Below are positions 53,609 through 62,570 of a stretch of 64,000 nt of DNA, one piece after another (positions within the stretch are counted from its first letter, which is position 1; each line of letters begins with the position of its first letter). A model generated the notes under the pieces. That model had not been told where the DNA came from, did no database searches, and worked only from the letters and a program-made list of their open reading frames with translations. The stretch spans positions 310,001 to 374,000 of the forward strand of contig CAVXZL010000010.1 in the NCBI GenBank assembly GCA_963766345.1, read 5' to 3'. This stretch comes from DASVFB01 sp963766345 (lineage in GTDB: Bacteria > Actinomycetota > Thermoleophilia > Gaiellales > Gaiellaceae). Position numbers and translations under genes: made by a program.

Positions 53609-53697
53609 CGGAGAAGGAGGGATTCGAACCCTCGAAGGAGGTTGCCCCCCTTAACGCCTTAGCAGGGCGCTGCCTTCAGCCACTCGGCCACTTCTCC
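53609..53697 (-). tRNA. tRNA-Ser (anticodon GCU)
   Basis: Complete class II tRNA of 89 bases. GGAGAAG pairs with CTTCTCC. The anticodon loop CTGCTAA contains GCT. A long variable arm follows, and the T-arm is GAGGGTTCGAATCCCTC. It reads AGC and AGU. It is 23 bases upstream of the other tRNA-Ser on the same strand, so both are probably transcribed together. Confidence 0.95.
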
Positions 53698-53741
53698 GGG
53701 CGTCTGTTGTCGCGACAGGGTATCCGATGTACCGCAGTGGC

Positions 53742-54737
53742 TTACGCCTCGCGCTGCCTGCCGCCGGCGAGCTCCGCCAGCGCCTCCCGATCGATCGACT
53801 CGGCGGCGAGAACCGCCACTCGTGCAGGCGTTCGCGCGCGCAACGTGGCCGTCCGCGTGCCGTCTTCCTGGAGCAGCGCCATCTCGCCGACGATGTTGCC
53901 GGGGCCGACCTCCGCGACCTCGTTGCCGTCGGCTTCGACCGTGAGCACGCCGTCGAGGATGAGGTAGAGGTCGGATCCCGCCTCGCCCTGTTCGACGAGC
54001 GCCTCGCCTTCCTTCAGCGTCCGCCGCTTCACCTTGTCGCCGCCCATCACCTGTGCGGAGAGCCGCCGCTCGAGCTCGGTCTCCGCCGCGGCGACGACGG
54101 CCGGCGAATCCTCCTCGCCCCAGGGCGTGCGCTCGCCGTGCGATTCGCGATACCACGTCTTGAAGTCGACGGTGCCGCTCTTGTGCGTGAGCTCGCCGCC
54201 GTCGTCGTAGACCCAGTGGCGCGGGAACGGGCTCGCGCCGACGAGCTCGTGCTCGGCCGAGCCGTCCGCGTTGATCGTCAGTGCGAGCGTCGTCCAGGCG
54301 GTTGCCGACTGGATGCGGAAGAGCGGCCGTCCACTCACGCGGCGCGGCGCCGGGAAGCCCGCGCGGCCCCCGACGGTTTGCACGAAGCGCACCTTCTCGC
54401 TGTTCGCCTCGGGATCCGCGCGGATCGTCTCGAACGCGACGCCGGGGACGACGATCGACTTCGGCCCGAGCTTGAACGTCGTCGACCCGACGAGCCCGCC
54501 GCCGGAGTAGCCGTGGTCGACGATCTTGCCGTCCTCGACCTCGACCCAGGCCTGGAGGAAGTTCGCCTCGCGGAAGCGGTCGTCGTCGCGCAGCCTCTCG
54601 AGGTCGCCGGGCGCGAGCTCGTCGGGCGGCGGCTCGTCGTAGTGGCCGATGCCCAGCTCGAACGGGAGCTTCGGCATGCCCGAGATCGCCTCCGACGGTA
54701 TCCACGAGATCGCTGTGACCGACTTCTCGTACCGCAT
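53742..54737 (-). CDS. Protein with C-terminal cyclic-nucleotide-binding domain
   Basis: A 331-residue soluble protein. Residues 1-220 form a domain of unknown function with motifs FELGIGHYDEPPPDE and VEDGKIVDHGYSGGG. Residues 235-325 are a Crp-type cyclic-nucleotide-binding fold: GEALVEQGEAGSDLYLILDG and GPGNIVGEMALLQEDGTRTA. No DNA-binding helix follows, so it is not a Crp regulator. GAGGAGGGG precedes the ATG at 54737. It sits downstream of an amino-acid transporter on the same strand. The ligand and role are unknown. Confidence 0.82.
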   Translation of the reverse strand: MRYEKSVTAISWIPSEAISGMPKLPFELGIGHYDEPPPDELAPGDLERLRDDDRFREANFLQAWVEVEDGKIVDHGYSGGGLVGSTTFKLGPKSIVVPGVAFETIRADPEANSEKVRFVQTVGGRAGFPAPRRVSGRPLFRIQSATAWTTLALTINADGSAEHELVGASPFPRHWVYDDGGELTHKSGTVDFKTWYRESHGERTPWGEEDSPAVVAAAETELERRLSAQVMGGDKVKRRTLKEGEALVEQGEAGSDLYLILDGVLTVEADGNEVAEVGPGNIVGEMALLQEDGTRTATLRARTPARVAVLAAESIDREALAELAGGRQREA

Positions 54738-54775
54738 GAGCCCCTCCTCGCGTCGTTGTCCGCCGTGCGATTCTC

Positions 54776-55522
54776 TCACAGCCTCCCGGCTTCGATGATG
54801 CGCTGCAGGAACTGCTGCGTCCGCGGCTCGCTCGGCCGGCTCAGCACGTCCGCGGGCGGCCCTTGCTCGAGGATGACGCCCTCGTCGAGGAAGCAGATGC
54901 GATCCGCGACGTCGCGCGCGAACGACATCTCGTGCGTCGCGATCAGCATCGTCATCCCGAGCTGCGCGAGCTCGCGGATCACCTCGAGCACCTCGGCGAC
55001 GAGCTCGGGGTCGAGTGCGCTCGTCACCTCGTCGAAGAGCATCAGCTCGGGTTGCATCGCGAGCGCGCGCACGATCGCGACACGCTGCTGCTGTCCTCCG
55101 GAGAGACGATCGGGGTAGTCGCGCGCCTTGTCCGCGAGGCCGAAGCGCTCGAGCAGCTCGAGGGCGGTCCGCTCTGCGGGGGCGCGGCTCTGCTTCAGCA
55201 CCTTCATCGGCGCGAGCGTCACGTTGCTCAGCACCGACATGTGCGGGAAGAGGTTGTACGCCTGGTAGACGATCCCGATTCGGCGCCTGATGCGGTTCGC
55301 GTCGACACCGCGCGCGGTGATCTCCTCACCCGTGACGAAGATGCGCCCGGCGTCGATCGGCTCGATCAGGTTGACGCAGCGGAGCAGCGTCGACTTGCCC
55401 GACCCCGATGCGCCGATGAGGCAGACGACCTCGTGCTCGGCGACCGTGAGGTCGATGCCGCGCAGCACCTCGTGCTTGCCGAACGACTTGTGAACGCCGT
55501 CGAGAACGAGCGCCGGAGTCAA
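54776..55522 (-). CDS. Polar amino-acid ABC transporter ATPase (GlnQ/HisP type)
   Basis: A 248-residue ATPase of the amino-acid uptake family. Walker A is GASGSGKSTLLRC near residue 37, the signature is LSGGQQQRVAIVRAL, Walker B is LMLFDEVTSALDPE and the switch is ATHEM. The start is TTG at 55522, which overlaps the permease stop in TTGA. With the permease and binding protein upstream it forms a complete importer. Confidence 0.93.
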   Translation of the reverse strand: MTPALVLDGVHKSFGKHEVLRGIDLTVAEHEVVCLIGASGSGKSTLLRCVNLIEPIDAGRIFVTGEEITARGVDANRIRRRIGIVYQAYNLFPHMSVLSNVTLAPMKVLKQSRAPAERTALELLERFGLADKARDYPDRLSGGQQQRVAIVRALAMQPELMLFDEVTSALDPELVAEVLEVIRELAQLGMTMLIATHEMSFARDVADRICFLDEGVILEQGPPADVLSRPSEPRTQQFLQRIIEAGRL

Positions 55523-56400
55523 CCGGCCACACCTGCGGCCTGGCGCCGGCGCCGGTCGCGGAGGATCAGCCAGTCGGTGAAGCGCGCGAGCGGGATCGTG
55601 ATGGCGACGAAAAGCACGGCAGCAGCAAGGTACGGCGTGTAGTTGAAGGTCGCGGCGGCGTCGATCTGCGACTGGTTGAACGCCTCGATCGCGCCGAGAA
55701 AGCCGACGAGCGCGGTGTCCTTCTGCAGGCCGATGAAGTCGTTGAGGAGCGGCGGGATCACGCGGCGCACGGCCTGCGGCAGGATCACGTGACGCAATCC
55801 CTGGAAGCGCGTCAGCCCGAGCGAGCGCGCCGCCGCCTCCTGGCTCGGATGCACGGAGTCGATGCCGGCGCGGTAGACCTCGGAAACGTACGCGGTGTAG
55901 ACGAGTACGAGCGCGACGATGCCCCAGAACGTCGTCGACGTCGGCACTCCCTGCAGCGCGAGCGCCGGCGCGCCGAACCCGAGCACGGCGATGACGAGAA
56001 TCGTCGGCACGCCGCGAAAGAAGTCCGCGTACACGATCGCGATCACCCGCAGCGGAAAGAACACCGGCCCGGGCAGGCTGCGGAGCACGGCGAGCACGAG
56101 CGCGATCGCGAGGATGAAGACCTCCGCGATGCAGAAGATCTTCACGTTCAGCTTGAACGCGCGGGCGATCTCCGGGAACGACGCCTTGAACACGTCCCAG
56201 TCGAAGAACGTCTTCTTCACCTCGGGCCAGCCGGGCGCGTGCGTGACGAGGAGGACGAGCGCGCCGAAGACGAGGATCGTGCTGACGAGGGCGATCGTGA
56301 CGCCGCGGCGCCCGTCGCCGAGGTCGAGGATCCGCGAGCGGCGGGCGACCGGCGCCGGCTCTAGCGGAAGACCGGTGCCCCGGCCGCCTTGCCCAGCCAC
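55519..56400 (-). CDS. Polar amino-acid ABC transporter permease (HisM/GlnP type)
   Basis: About 293 residues with five or six membrane helices (IALVSTILVFGALVLLV, FCIAEVFILAIALVLAVL, FWGIVALVLVYTAYVSEVY). The EAA-type loop AARSLGLTRFQGLRHVILPQ contacts the ATPase. No ATG, GTG or TTG occurs after the end of the binding-protein gene, so the start is most likely the GTG at 56400, inside the last 40 bases of that gene. It is coupled to the ATPase by a TTGA overlap. Confidence 0.88.
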   Translation of the reverse strand: MAGQGGRGTGLPLEPAPVARRSRILDLGDGRRGVTIALVSTILVFGALVLLVTHAPGWPEVKKTFFDWDVFKASFPEIARAFKLNVKIFCIAEVFILAIALVLAVLRSLPGPVFFPLRVIAIVYADFFRGVPTILVIAVLGFGAPALALQGVPTSTTFWGIVALVLVYTAYVSEVYRAGIDSVHPSQEAAARSLGLTRFQGLRHVILPQAVRRVIPPLLNDFIGLQKDTALVGFLGAIEAFNQSQIDAAATFNYTPYLAAAVLFVAITIPLARFTDWLILRDRRRRQAAGVAG

Positions 56401-57218
56401 GTCTGCTGGATGCGCTTGAGCTGCCCGCTCGTCCGCAGCGAGGAGAGGGCGCGGTTCACGCAGGCGGTGAGCGAGTTGCCCTTCGCGAAGACCAGTCCGA
56501 AGTGCTCGCCGTGGGCGGCCGTCGGGAACTGGCCGAGGATCTTCGAGTTCGGCACCTGGACCGCGGTGACGTAGAACGCCGTCGGCAGGTCGACGACGAG
56601 GCCGTCGATCTGTCCGTTCTTCAAAGCGGAGACCGCGGCGATGTTCTGCTGGTACACCGCGGGCTTCTGCGACGGCTTGATGTGCTTCACGATGTAGTCG
56701 TAGCTCGTCGTTCCGAGCTGCGCGCCGAGCTTGTACTTCCGCAGGCCGGCCGTCGAGCGGACGGCCGCGATCGGCGTTCCCTTGCGCACGACGACCGCCT
56801 GGTTGACGTCGTAGTAGGACGAGCTGAAGTTGACGACTCTCGCGCGCGCCGGCGTGTACGAGATCTCGTTGACGTCGAAGTCGAACGACTTCTTCCCGGG
56901 CGCATACGACTTCGCGAACGGAACGTAGACCCACGTCACGTTCGCGGCTGCGAAGCCGAGCTTCTTCGCGATCGCATACACGACCGCCGACTCGAAGCCC
57001 TTGCCTGTCGACGGGTCGTTGATCTTCCACGACGAGCCCTTCTTCGTGCCGCCGCCGAACCAGGGCGGGAAGGCGGGATTGTCGGTGCCGACGGTGAGCG
57101 CCCCCGAGTGGATGACGTTGTCGGCGCATGCGGCGGAGGCGCGCTCGCGGCCGGACGCGGTCGTCGCGGCGAGCGCGGCGACGAGCGCGACGACAACGAG
57201 GGCGACGCCTTTGCCCAT
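56361..57218 (-). CDS. Amino-acid ABC transporter substrate-binding protein
   Basis: A 285-residue exported binding protein (SBP_bac_3). The signal peptide is GKGVALVVVALVAALAATTA. The ligand-binding core includes LTVGTDNPAFPPWF near residue 41, GFESAVVYAIAKKLG, FDVNEISYTPARA and GLVFAKGNSLTACVNRAL. There is no lipobox, so it may be freely secreted or held another way. It is the first gene of the importer operon. The exact amino acid is not known. Confidence 0.92.
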   Translation of the reverse strand: MGKGVALVVVALVAALAATTASGRERASAACADNVIHSGALTVGTDNPAFPPWFGGGTKKGSSWKINDPSTGKGFESAVVYAIAKKLGFAAANVTWVYVPFAKSYAPGKKSFDFDVNEISYTPARARVVNFSSSYYDVNQAVVVRKGTPIAAVRSTAGLRKYKLGAQLGTTSYDYIVKHIKPSQKPAVYQQNIAAVSALKNGQIDGLVVDLPTAFYVTAVQVPNSKILGQFPTAAHGEHFGLVFAKGNSLTACVNRALSSLRTSGQLKRIQQTWLGKAAGAPVFR

Positions 57219-57238
57219 CCTGCGGCGAGACTAGCACG

Positions 57239-58138
57239 GTGAAGATCGGCCGCCGCGACGTCCGCATCTCCAATCCCGACAAGCTCTTCTTCCCCGTCCG
57301 CGGGCTCACGAAGGGCGATCTGGTGCGCTACTACCTCGACGTTGCGGAGTCCGCGTTGCCGCATCTGCGGCGGCGGCCGTTTCACATGAAGCGCTTTCCG
57401 AACGGCGTCGAGGGAGACTTCTTCCACCAGAAGCGCGTGCCGGCGCATCCGGACTTCGTGGACGAGCGCTTCGTGAAGTTCCCGAGCGGGCACTCGACCG
57501 TGTTCGCGGTCGTCGATAACGCGGCCGCGCTCGCGTGGGTGATCAACCTCGGCTGCATCGAGCTCCACACGTGGCACTCGCGCGTCGACGACATCGAGCG
57601 GCCCGACTATCTCCTGATCGACCTCGACCCGACGGTCGACGGGCAGTGGCCGTACGTGCGCGAGATCGCGCTCGTCGTGAAGGACGTGCTGGACGAGCTC
57701 GGGCTGGCGTCGTACCCGAAGACATCGGGCGCGACCGGCCTGCACATTCTCGCGCCGATCAAGGTGGAGCTCGTCTTCCCGGAGGTGCGGCGGCTCGCGA
57801 AGGCAGTCGCGGAGGAGGTCGAGCGGCGCGTCGGAGACCAGGACGTCGCGACGACGACGTGGCGCGTCGCCGATCGCCGCGGTGTGTTCGTCGACTTCGG
57901 GCAGAACGCGCGCGACCGGACGATCGCGAGCGCCTACTCGGTGCGCCCGACTCCGGACGCGCGTGTCTCGGCGCCGCTCCGTTGGGACGAGGTCGCGGAC
58001 ATCGAGCCGGAGGCGTTCACCGTGGAGACGATGCGCGCGCGGATCGAGGAGGTCGGCGACCCGATGCGGGGGATGTGGCGGCGGCGGCCGTCGCTCGTCC
58101 CGCGGTTCGACCGGCTCGGGCTCGAGCCGCGGCGCTGA
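57239..58138 (+). CDS. LigD-type primase-polymerase
   Basis: A 299-residue polymerase of the LigD/PolDom family for non-homologous end joining. It opens VRISNPDKLFFP, followed by LVRYYLDVAESALPHLRRRP and HMKRFPNGVEGDFFHQKRVP. The metal residues lie in LLIDLDPT (D-x-D), and SGATGLHI is the next conserved block. It is a stand-alone domain; in many bacteria it is fused to the ligase. The GTG at 57239 is chosen; the frame further up lies in the neighbouring gene. The ligase is on the opposite strand 0.9 kb away. No Ku gene is in the window. Confidence 0.9.
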   Translation: MKIGRRDVRISNPDKLFFPVRGLTKGDLVRYYLDVAESALPHLRRRPFHMKRFPNGVEGDFFHQKRVPAHPDFVDERFVKFPSGHSTVFAVVDNAAALAWVINLGCIELHTWHSRVDDIERPDYLLIDLDPTVDGQWPYVREIALVVKDVLDELGLASYPKTSGATGLHILAPIKVELVFPEVRRLAKAVAEEVERRVGDQDVATTTWRVADRRGVFVDFGQNARDRTIASAYSVRPTPDARVSAPLRWDEVADIEPEAFTVETMRARIEEVGDPMRGMWRRRPSLVPRFDRLGLEPRR

Positions 58139-58306
58139 TTCCCGTCACAGACTCGTGACGTGCCCGTCACGGTGGCAGCCACCAGACAATGTCCGGAACG
58201 GAGGAGCGCGCGATCGTGTCCACGAGCGGGCTCGCTGAGTTCCGTCACTGCCCAACGACACGTTCGTGCGGGTTGGCTGACGCCAACAGTCCCGCCCGGG
58301 CGTGGC

Positions 58307-59053
58307 TCAACCGGTCTTCTCGATCACCGCGATGTACATGTCGTCGCTGTCGACCGTCCGGGCGACGTGCCAGCCGGTGCCGTCGACGATCTCGCGCATC
58401 TCCGCCGGCGACACCATCGGATAGTCGAACCACGGCCCGACGATGGTGCGGAAGCGGATGCGGATGCGGATCTGGCCCGGCAGGCGCCCGCGTTCGACGT
58501 TGCGTCGCCGGTAGTCGGCATGCCACGGCGCGTCCGCGCCGCGCGCGGTCGAGACGTCACGTGACTCGGCGAGGATGCGTGCCTTCTCGCTCGTCAGCGC
58601 GCGCAGCCGGCGCAGGAGGCGCTTCGCCTTCGCAGAGCTGCCGAACACGCCGAAGTTGTTGCCGAGCAACACGATCGTGTCGAAGACGCCGAGCGACTCG
58701 TCGACGTCGGCGAAGTCGAGCAGGCGCACGTCCCGGACGCCGCGACGGCGACAGACCTCGACCGCGCCCGGTGAGGTGTCGATCGCGACGACCTCGTGAC
58801 CACGCTCCTGGAGATGCAGCGAGACTCGACCCGCGCCTGCGCCGACGTCCAGGACACGGCCGCGCACAAGGCGCATGGTCGCGCGATGGTGCGGCGGCCA
58901 GCGGCGGAACGGCGCGAAGTACATCGCAGGGCCTTTCACGTTCGCGTTGATCAGCGCGTCCTCGCGCTCGACGATCTCCGCCACGCCTGCTTCGCCGTCG
59001 AGCACCGCGAGCATCATCGCCCCGTACGCGTCGCGCTCGGGAGGAACCGTCAA
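58307..59053 (-). CDS. SAM-dependent methyltransferase
   Basis: A 248-residue class I methyltransferase. Motif I is GRVLDVGAGAGRVSLHLQ near residue 65, then the acidic loop VVAIDTSPGA and VRLLDFADVD. The TTG at 59053 overlaps the ligase stop in TTGA, so it is coupled to the ligase. The larger open frame upstream is a shadow of the ligase gene. The acceptor is unknown. A link to DNA repair is suggested only by the coupling. Confidence 0.85.
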   Translation of the reverse strand: MTVPPERDAYGAMMLAVLDGEAGVAEIVEREDALINANVKGPAMYFAPFRRWPPHHRATMRLVRGRVLDVGAGAGRVSLHLQERGHEVVAIDTSPGAVEVCRRRGVRDVRLLDFADVDESLGVFDTIVLLGNNFGVFGSSAKAKRLLRRLRALTSEKARILAESRDVSTARGADAPWHADYRRRNVERGRLPGQIRIRIRFRTIVGPWFDYPMVSPAEMREIVDGTGWHVARTVDSDDMYIAVIEKTG

Positions 59054-60054
59054 GACGCGAAGAGCGCTTCGACGCCCGGGGCGTCGGGATCGCGCGCCGG
59101 ACGAAGCTCGCGCCAGGTGCAGTCCTGCGGATTCTTGTCGTCGCGGAAGCGCAAGAGCTTGGTCCCGTGGCGGAAGCGGTTGCCCTGCACCTTGTCGTAG
59201 CGGACTTCGACGACCAGCTCCTGCCGCACCGGCGCCTCCTCGAGGTCGCCCGTGCCCCAGCGGTTCGGCTCGGAGAAGCGCCGCTCCGGCGCGTCCTCGA
59301 GCAGCGGGAGGACCCGCCCGGCGATCTCGTCCTGCTTCCGCGCCGCGACGGCGCACGAGCCGACGTAGTCGAGGCCGCCGTCGTCGCGGTAGAGGCCGAG
59401 GAGCAGCGTCGCGATCTTCCGCTCGTCGCGCTTCCAGCGCAGCCCGACGACGACGCAGTCCGCCGTCTTCTCCTCCTTGATCTTCACGACGCCGTCGCGC
59501 GAGCCCGGGAGGTAGGCCACGCCGAGCTTCTTCGCGACCACGCCGTCGAGCCCCATCGACTCGAATCGGTCGAGCCAGCCGCGCGCAGCGGAGAGCTCGC
59601 GTGTGCACGGGGACGTGCGGAAGCCGTCGAGGGCGTCGACGCGCTTGCGTCGTTCCTCGAGCGGCTGCTTCCAGACCGGCTCCCCGTCCCAGAGCAGAAC
59701 GTCGAACACGACGTACTCGGCGGGGATCTCGGCAGAGAGCCGGCGCACCCGCGACTCCGCAGGGTGCAGCCGCATCTGCATCGAGTCGAAGTCGAGAACG
59801 CCGTCGCGCGCGATCACGATCTCGCCGTCGAGCGCGGAGTGCGGCGGCAGAAGGTCGCCGAGCGGGCGAAGCTCGGGGAAGTAGCGCAGGAGCGGCCGCT
59901 CGTTCCGCGACCAGAGCGACAGTTCGCCGCCGTCGTTCTCCAGCACGCCCCGGAACCCGTCCCACTTCGGCTCGTACTGCCACTCGTCGCCCTCCGGCAG
60001 CGTGCGGACGAGCTGCGCCTCCATCGGCGGGAAAGGGACGTTTGCGCCGGGCAT
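59050..60054 (-). CDS. ATP-dependent DNA ligase (LigD ligase domain / LigC-like)
   Basis: A 334-residue ligase. The nucleotidyl-accepting lysine is K30 in EPKWDGFRG. Conserved motifs are SALDGEIVI (motif III), MGLDGVVAKKLG (IV) and GVVKIKEEKTADCVVVGLRW (V). The OB-fold C-terminal domain includes VRQELVVEVRYDKVQGNRFR and ends RFRDDKNPQDC. The ATG at 60054 is likely, though no ribosome site is clear. With the separate polymerase gene it makes a split end-joining repair set. It is divergent from the DUF892 gene with only 19 bases between starts. Confidence 0.92.
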   Translation of the reverse strand: MPGANVPFPPMEAQLVRTLPEGDEWQYEPKWDGFRGVLENDGGELSLWSRNERPLLRYFPELRPLGDLLPPHSALDGEIVIARDGVLDFDSMQMRLHPAESRVRRLSAEIPAEYVVFDVLLWDGEPVWKQPLEERRKRVDALDGFRTSPCTRELSAARGWLDRFESMGLDGVVAKKLGVAYLPGSRDGVVKIKEEKTADCVVVGLRWKRDERKIATLLLGLYRDDGGLDYVGSCAVAARKQDEIAGRVLPLLEDAPERRFSEPNRWGTGDLEEAPVRQELVVEVRYDKVQGNRFRHGTKLLRFRDDKNPQDCTWRELRPARDPDAPGVEALFAS

Positions 60055-60073
60055 CCGGAGGAACGCTAACGCG

Positions 60074-60847
60074 ATGGCGCAGCTCGACGGGGTCTGGAAC
60101 GTGCAGCGCAGGGGCGGCTTCCTCCCGCCGCTCGCCGGCATGCGCAAGCGGATCGGCGGCACGCGCGGCGTGACGCTGGTCGGCCCAGCGCGGATGACGT
60201 TCGAGGTGCACGGCAACGAGTTGCACTACCGGCGCCCGTTCCAGGGGTTCGTCGACGTGCTGGAGCCGTCGGGCGAAGACGTCTTCCACGGGCGCGCCAC
60301 GTTCATGGGCAGGGAGTACGGGACGTTCGAGTTGAGGAGGATCGAGCCGGCGCAGGCAGACGAGCTCGAGCAGCAGCTCGTGAAGCACATCGACGAGGCG
60401 CTCGCGATGGAGAACAACGTCCTTCGCATGCTGGACGGGATGATCGAGACGACCGACGATTCCGAGCTCGAGACCGCCCTGGAGCGCCACAGGGCCGAGA
60501 CCGAGGCGCACGCGACGCGGATGAAGAAGCGGCTCGAGGCGCACGGCAGTTCGCCCTCCGCGGTCCGTGAGGCCGGCGGAGTCCTCGGCGCGCTGCTGAA
60601 GAGCGTCGTCGACATGGCGCGCGGCGAGAAGGCAGGCCGGAACGCGCGCGACGGCTACGCGGCCGAGGCGATGGAGATCGCCGCGTACCAGCTCCTCGAG
60701 CGCATCGCGCAGAAGGCGGGCGACGAGGAGACGGCCGAGGCCGCACGGCTCAACCGCGAGGACGAGGAACGGATGGCCAGGGAGATCGAGCAGAACTGGG
60801 ACAAGTTCGCCAAGCTCTCGCTCGCGGAGGTAGGAATCGTCGCGTAA
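60074..60847 (+). CDS. DUF892/YciF-like ferritin-fold protein with beta-rich N-terminus
   Basis: A 257-residue soluble protein. Residues 1-85 form a small beta-rich domain (LDGVWNVQRRGGFLPPLAGM, FEVHGNELHYRRPF) of lipocalin-like appearance. Residues 95-250 are a four-helix DUF892 domain (ENNVLRMLDGMIETTDD, DGYAAEAMEIAAYQLLERI). Some DUF892 proteins are stress-induced and bind di-iron. GGAGGA lies 13 bases upstream, rather far. It is divergent from the ligase gene. Confidence 0.75.
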   Translation: MAQLDGVWNVQRRGGFLPPLAGMRKRIGGTRGVTLVGPARMTFEVHGNELHYRRPFQGFVDVLEPSGEDVFHGRATFMGREYGTFELRRIEPAQADELEQQLVKHIDEALAMENNVLRMLDGMIETTDDSELETALERHRAETEAHATRMKKRLEAHGSSPSAVREAGGVLGALLKSVVDMARGEKAGRNARDGYAAEAMEIAAYQLLERIAQKAGDEETAEAARLNREDEERMAREIEQNWDKFAKLSLAEVGIVA

Positions 60848-60895
60848 GAGAAGGCGCCCGCGTGGTCCCGGCGGGCCGCTTCTACTTCAACTCGG

Positions 60896-61213
60896 CTAAC
60901 CCGGGTGGTTCAACCAGGGAGCGAGAAACGTCTCGATCTCGCGGCACCCGCGCGGCCGCTCGAGCTTCGCGCGGACGAGCTTGCCCTCGACGACCACGAG
61001 CGTGGGGAGGGTCGTGATCTCGAACCGGTCGAGCAGGTCGGGGCGCTCTTCCTGGGCGACGCGATACAGCTTGAACGTCTCGTGGTTTCGGCGTCGCTGC
61101 AGAACCTGAGCGAGGAAGCCTTCGGCGCGACGACACGCACCCGACAGGCTCGAATGAAAGAAGACCAGCCGCGGCTGCGTGATGACGTGCGAGGTCGCGG
61201 CAGCGGTTGCCAT
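60896..61213 (-). CDS. Thioredoxin-like protein with a single active-site cysteine
   Basis: A 105-residue thioredoxin-fold protein. The first strand is PRLVFFHSSLSG, followed by ACRRAEG where thioredoxins have C-x-x-C: only the first cysteine is present. The cis-proline loop is TTLPTLVVVEG. A second cysteine (GCREIE) lies late in the chain. GGAGG precedes the ATG. Without the second cysteine it cannot act as a classic dithiol reductase; monothiol chemistry or a chaperone role is possible. Confidence 0.8.
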   Translation of the reverse strand: MATAAATSHVITQPRLVFFHSSLSGACRRAEGFLAQVLQRRRNHETFKLYRVAQEERPDLLDRFEITTLPTLVVVEGKLVRAKLERPRGCREIETFLAPWLNHPG

Positions 61214-61337
61214 GGGGTGCCTCCTTCCCGGTAGCGGTCACATGCGGTCATGCAACGCGGCATGAACCTCGTGTCCATTACCCCGCAGATACCTTCAAAA
61301 AACCTTTCGCGTGTTGCCACGCCATTAAGCTGCCGCG

Positions 61338-62570
61338 ATGCGAAGGGTCGTCGTCACCGGGCTCGGAGCAGTCACGCCGCTCGGCAACGACGCGCGCTCG
61401 ACCTGGGAGGCTGCGGTCGCGGGACGGAGCGGCATCGACTGGATCCGCTCGTTCGACGCGAGCGACTTTCCCGTCCGCGTCGCTGCGGAAGTCAAGGACT
61501 TCGACGGCACGTCGGTGGTGCCGCCGAAAGAGGCGCGGCGGCTCGAGCGCAACGTGCTGCTGGCCGTCGCCGCAGCGCGTGAAGCGGTCTCCGACGCGGC
61601 CCTCGACGGGTTCGATCCGGCCCGCGTGGGGATCGTGCTCGGCTCCGCGATCGGCGGCGTCATGGGCATCCTCGAGCAGGCGGAAGTGATGCGCGAGCGC
61701 GGCGCCGACCGCGTGTCGCCCTTCTTCCTGCCGAACGTCCTCGTCGACTCGGCGAGTGGCCAGGTGGCGATCACGCTCGGCATCCGCGGGCCGAACTACG
61801 CCGTCGTCTCGGCGTGCGCGACCGGTTCGCACGCCGTGGGGGAGGCCGCCGAACTGATCAAGCGCGGCGACGCCGACGTGATCCTCGCCGGGGGCACCGA
61901 GGCGTGCATGCACCCTCTGATCCTCGCCGGCTTCTGCGCCATGCGCGGCCTCGCCGTGGAAGACGACGACCCGCCGCACGCGTCGCGCCCGTTCGACGCG
62001 ACCCGCGCCGGGTTCGTGATGGGCGAAGGCGCGTGCGTGCTGCTGCTCGAGGAGCTCGAATCGGCGAGGGCACGCGGCGCGGAGATCTATGCCGAGGTGC
62101 TCGGCTACGGCGCGTCGAACGACGCGCACCACATGGCTCAGCCGGATCCGGACTCGGTCGGAGTCGCGGAGATGATGCGGGCGGCGCTCCGCCGCGCCGA
62201 CGTCTCGCCCGAGCGCGTCGGGTACGTCAACGCGCACGGCACGTCGACTCCGCTCGGCGACGCGGCCGAGACGCGCGCGATCAAGGAGGTGTTCGGCGAC
62301 CACGCGTACGACCTCGTGGTGTCGTCGACGAAGTCGATGACCGCGCATTGCTTCGGCGCGGCGGGTGCGATCGAGGCGATGATGTGCGTCCTCGCCTTGA
62401 AGGAGCAGATCATCCCGCCGACGATCAACCTGCGAAACCCCGACCCCGAATGCGACCTCGACTACGTCCCGAACGAGGCGAGGCGCGCGGACGTGGACGT
62501 TGCGCTGTCGAACGCGATGGGCCTCGGCGGCCACAACGGGTGCGTCCTCGTGGGGAGGTACGACGCGTGA
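61338..62570 (+). CDS. fabF: Beta-ketoacyl-ACP synthase II
   Basis: A 410-residue ketosynthase of fatty-acid elongation. The catalytic cysteine is C160 in VSACATGSH, with H300 in NAHGTSTPLGD and H337 in KSMTAHCFGAAG plus K332. All are in the family order, although the usual GHLLGAAG is changed to AHCFGAAG. It condenses malonyl-ACP with acyl-ACP. No acyl carrier protein or other fab gene is adjacent, so a specialised pathway is possible. Its stop overlaps the next start in GTGA. Confidence 0.92.
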   Translation: MRRVVVTGLGAVTPLGNDARSTWEAAVAGRSGIDWIRSFDASDFPVRVAAEVKDFDGTSVVPPKEARRLERNVLLAVAAAREAVSDAALDGFDPARVGIVLGSAIGGVMGILEQAEVMRERGADRVSPFFLPNVLVDSASGQVAITLGIRGPNYAVVSACATGSHAVGEAAELIKRGDADVILAGGTEACMHPLILAGFCAMRGLAVEDDDPPHASRPFDATRAGFVMGEGACVLLLEELESARARGAEIYAEVLGYGASNDAHHMAQPDPDSVGVAEMMRAALRRADVSPERVGYVNAHGTSTPLGDAAETRAIKEVFGDHAYDLVVSSTKSMTAHCFGAAGAIEAMMCVLALKEQIIPPTINLRNPDPECDLDYVPNEARRADVDVALSNAMGLGGHNGCVLVGRYDA

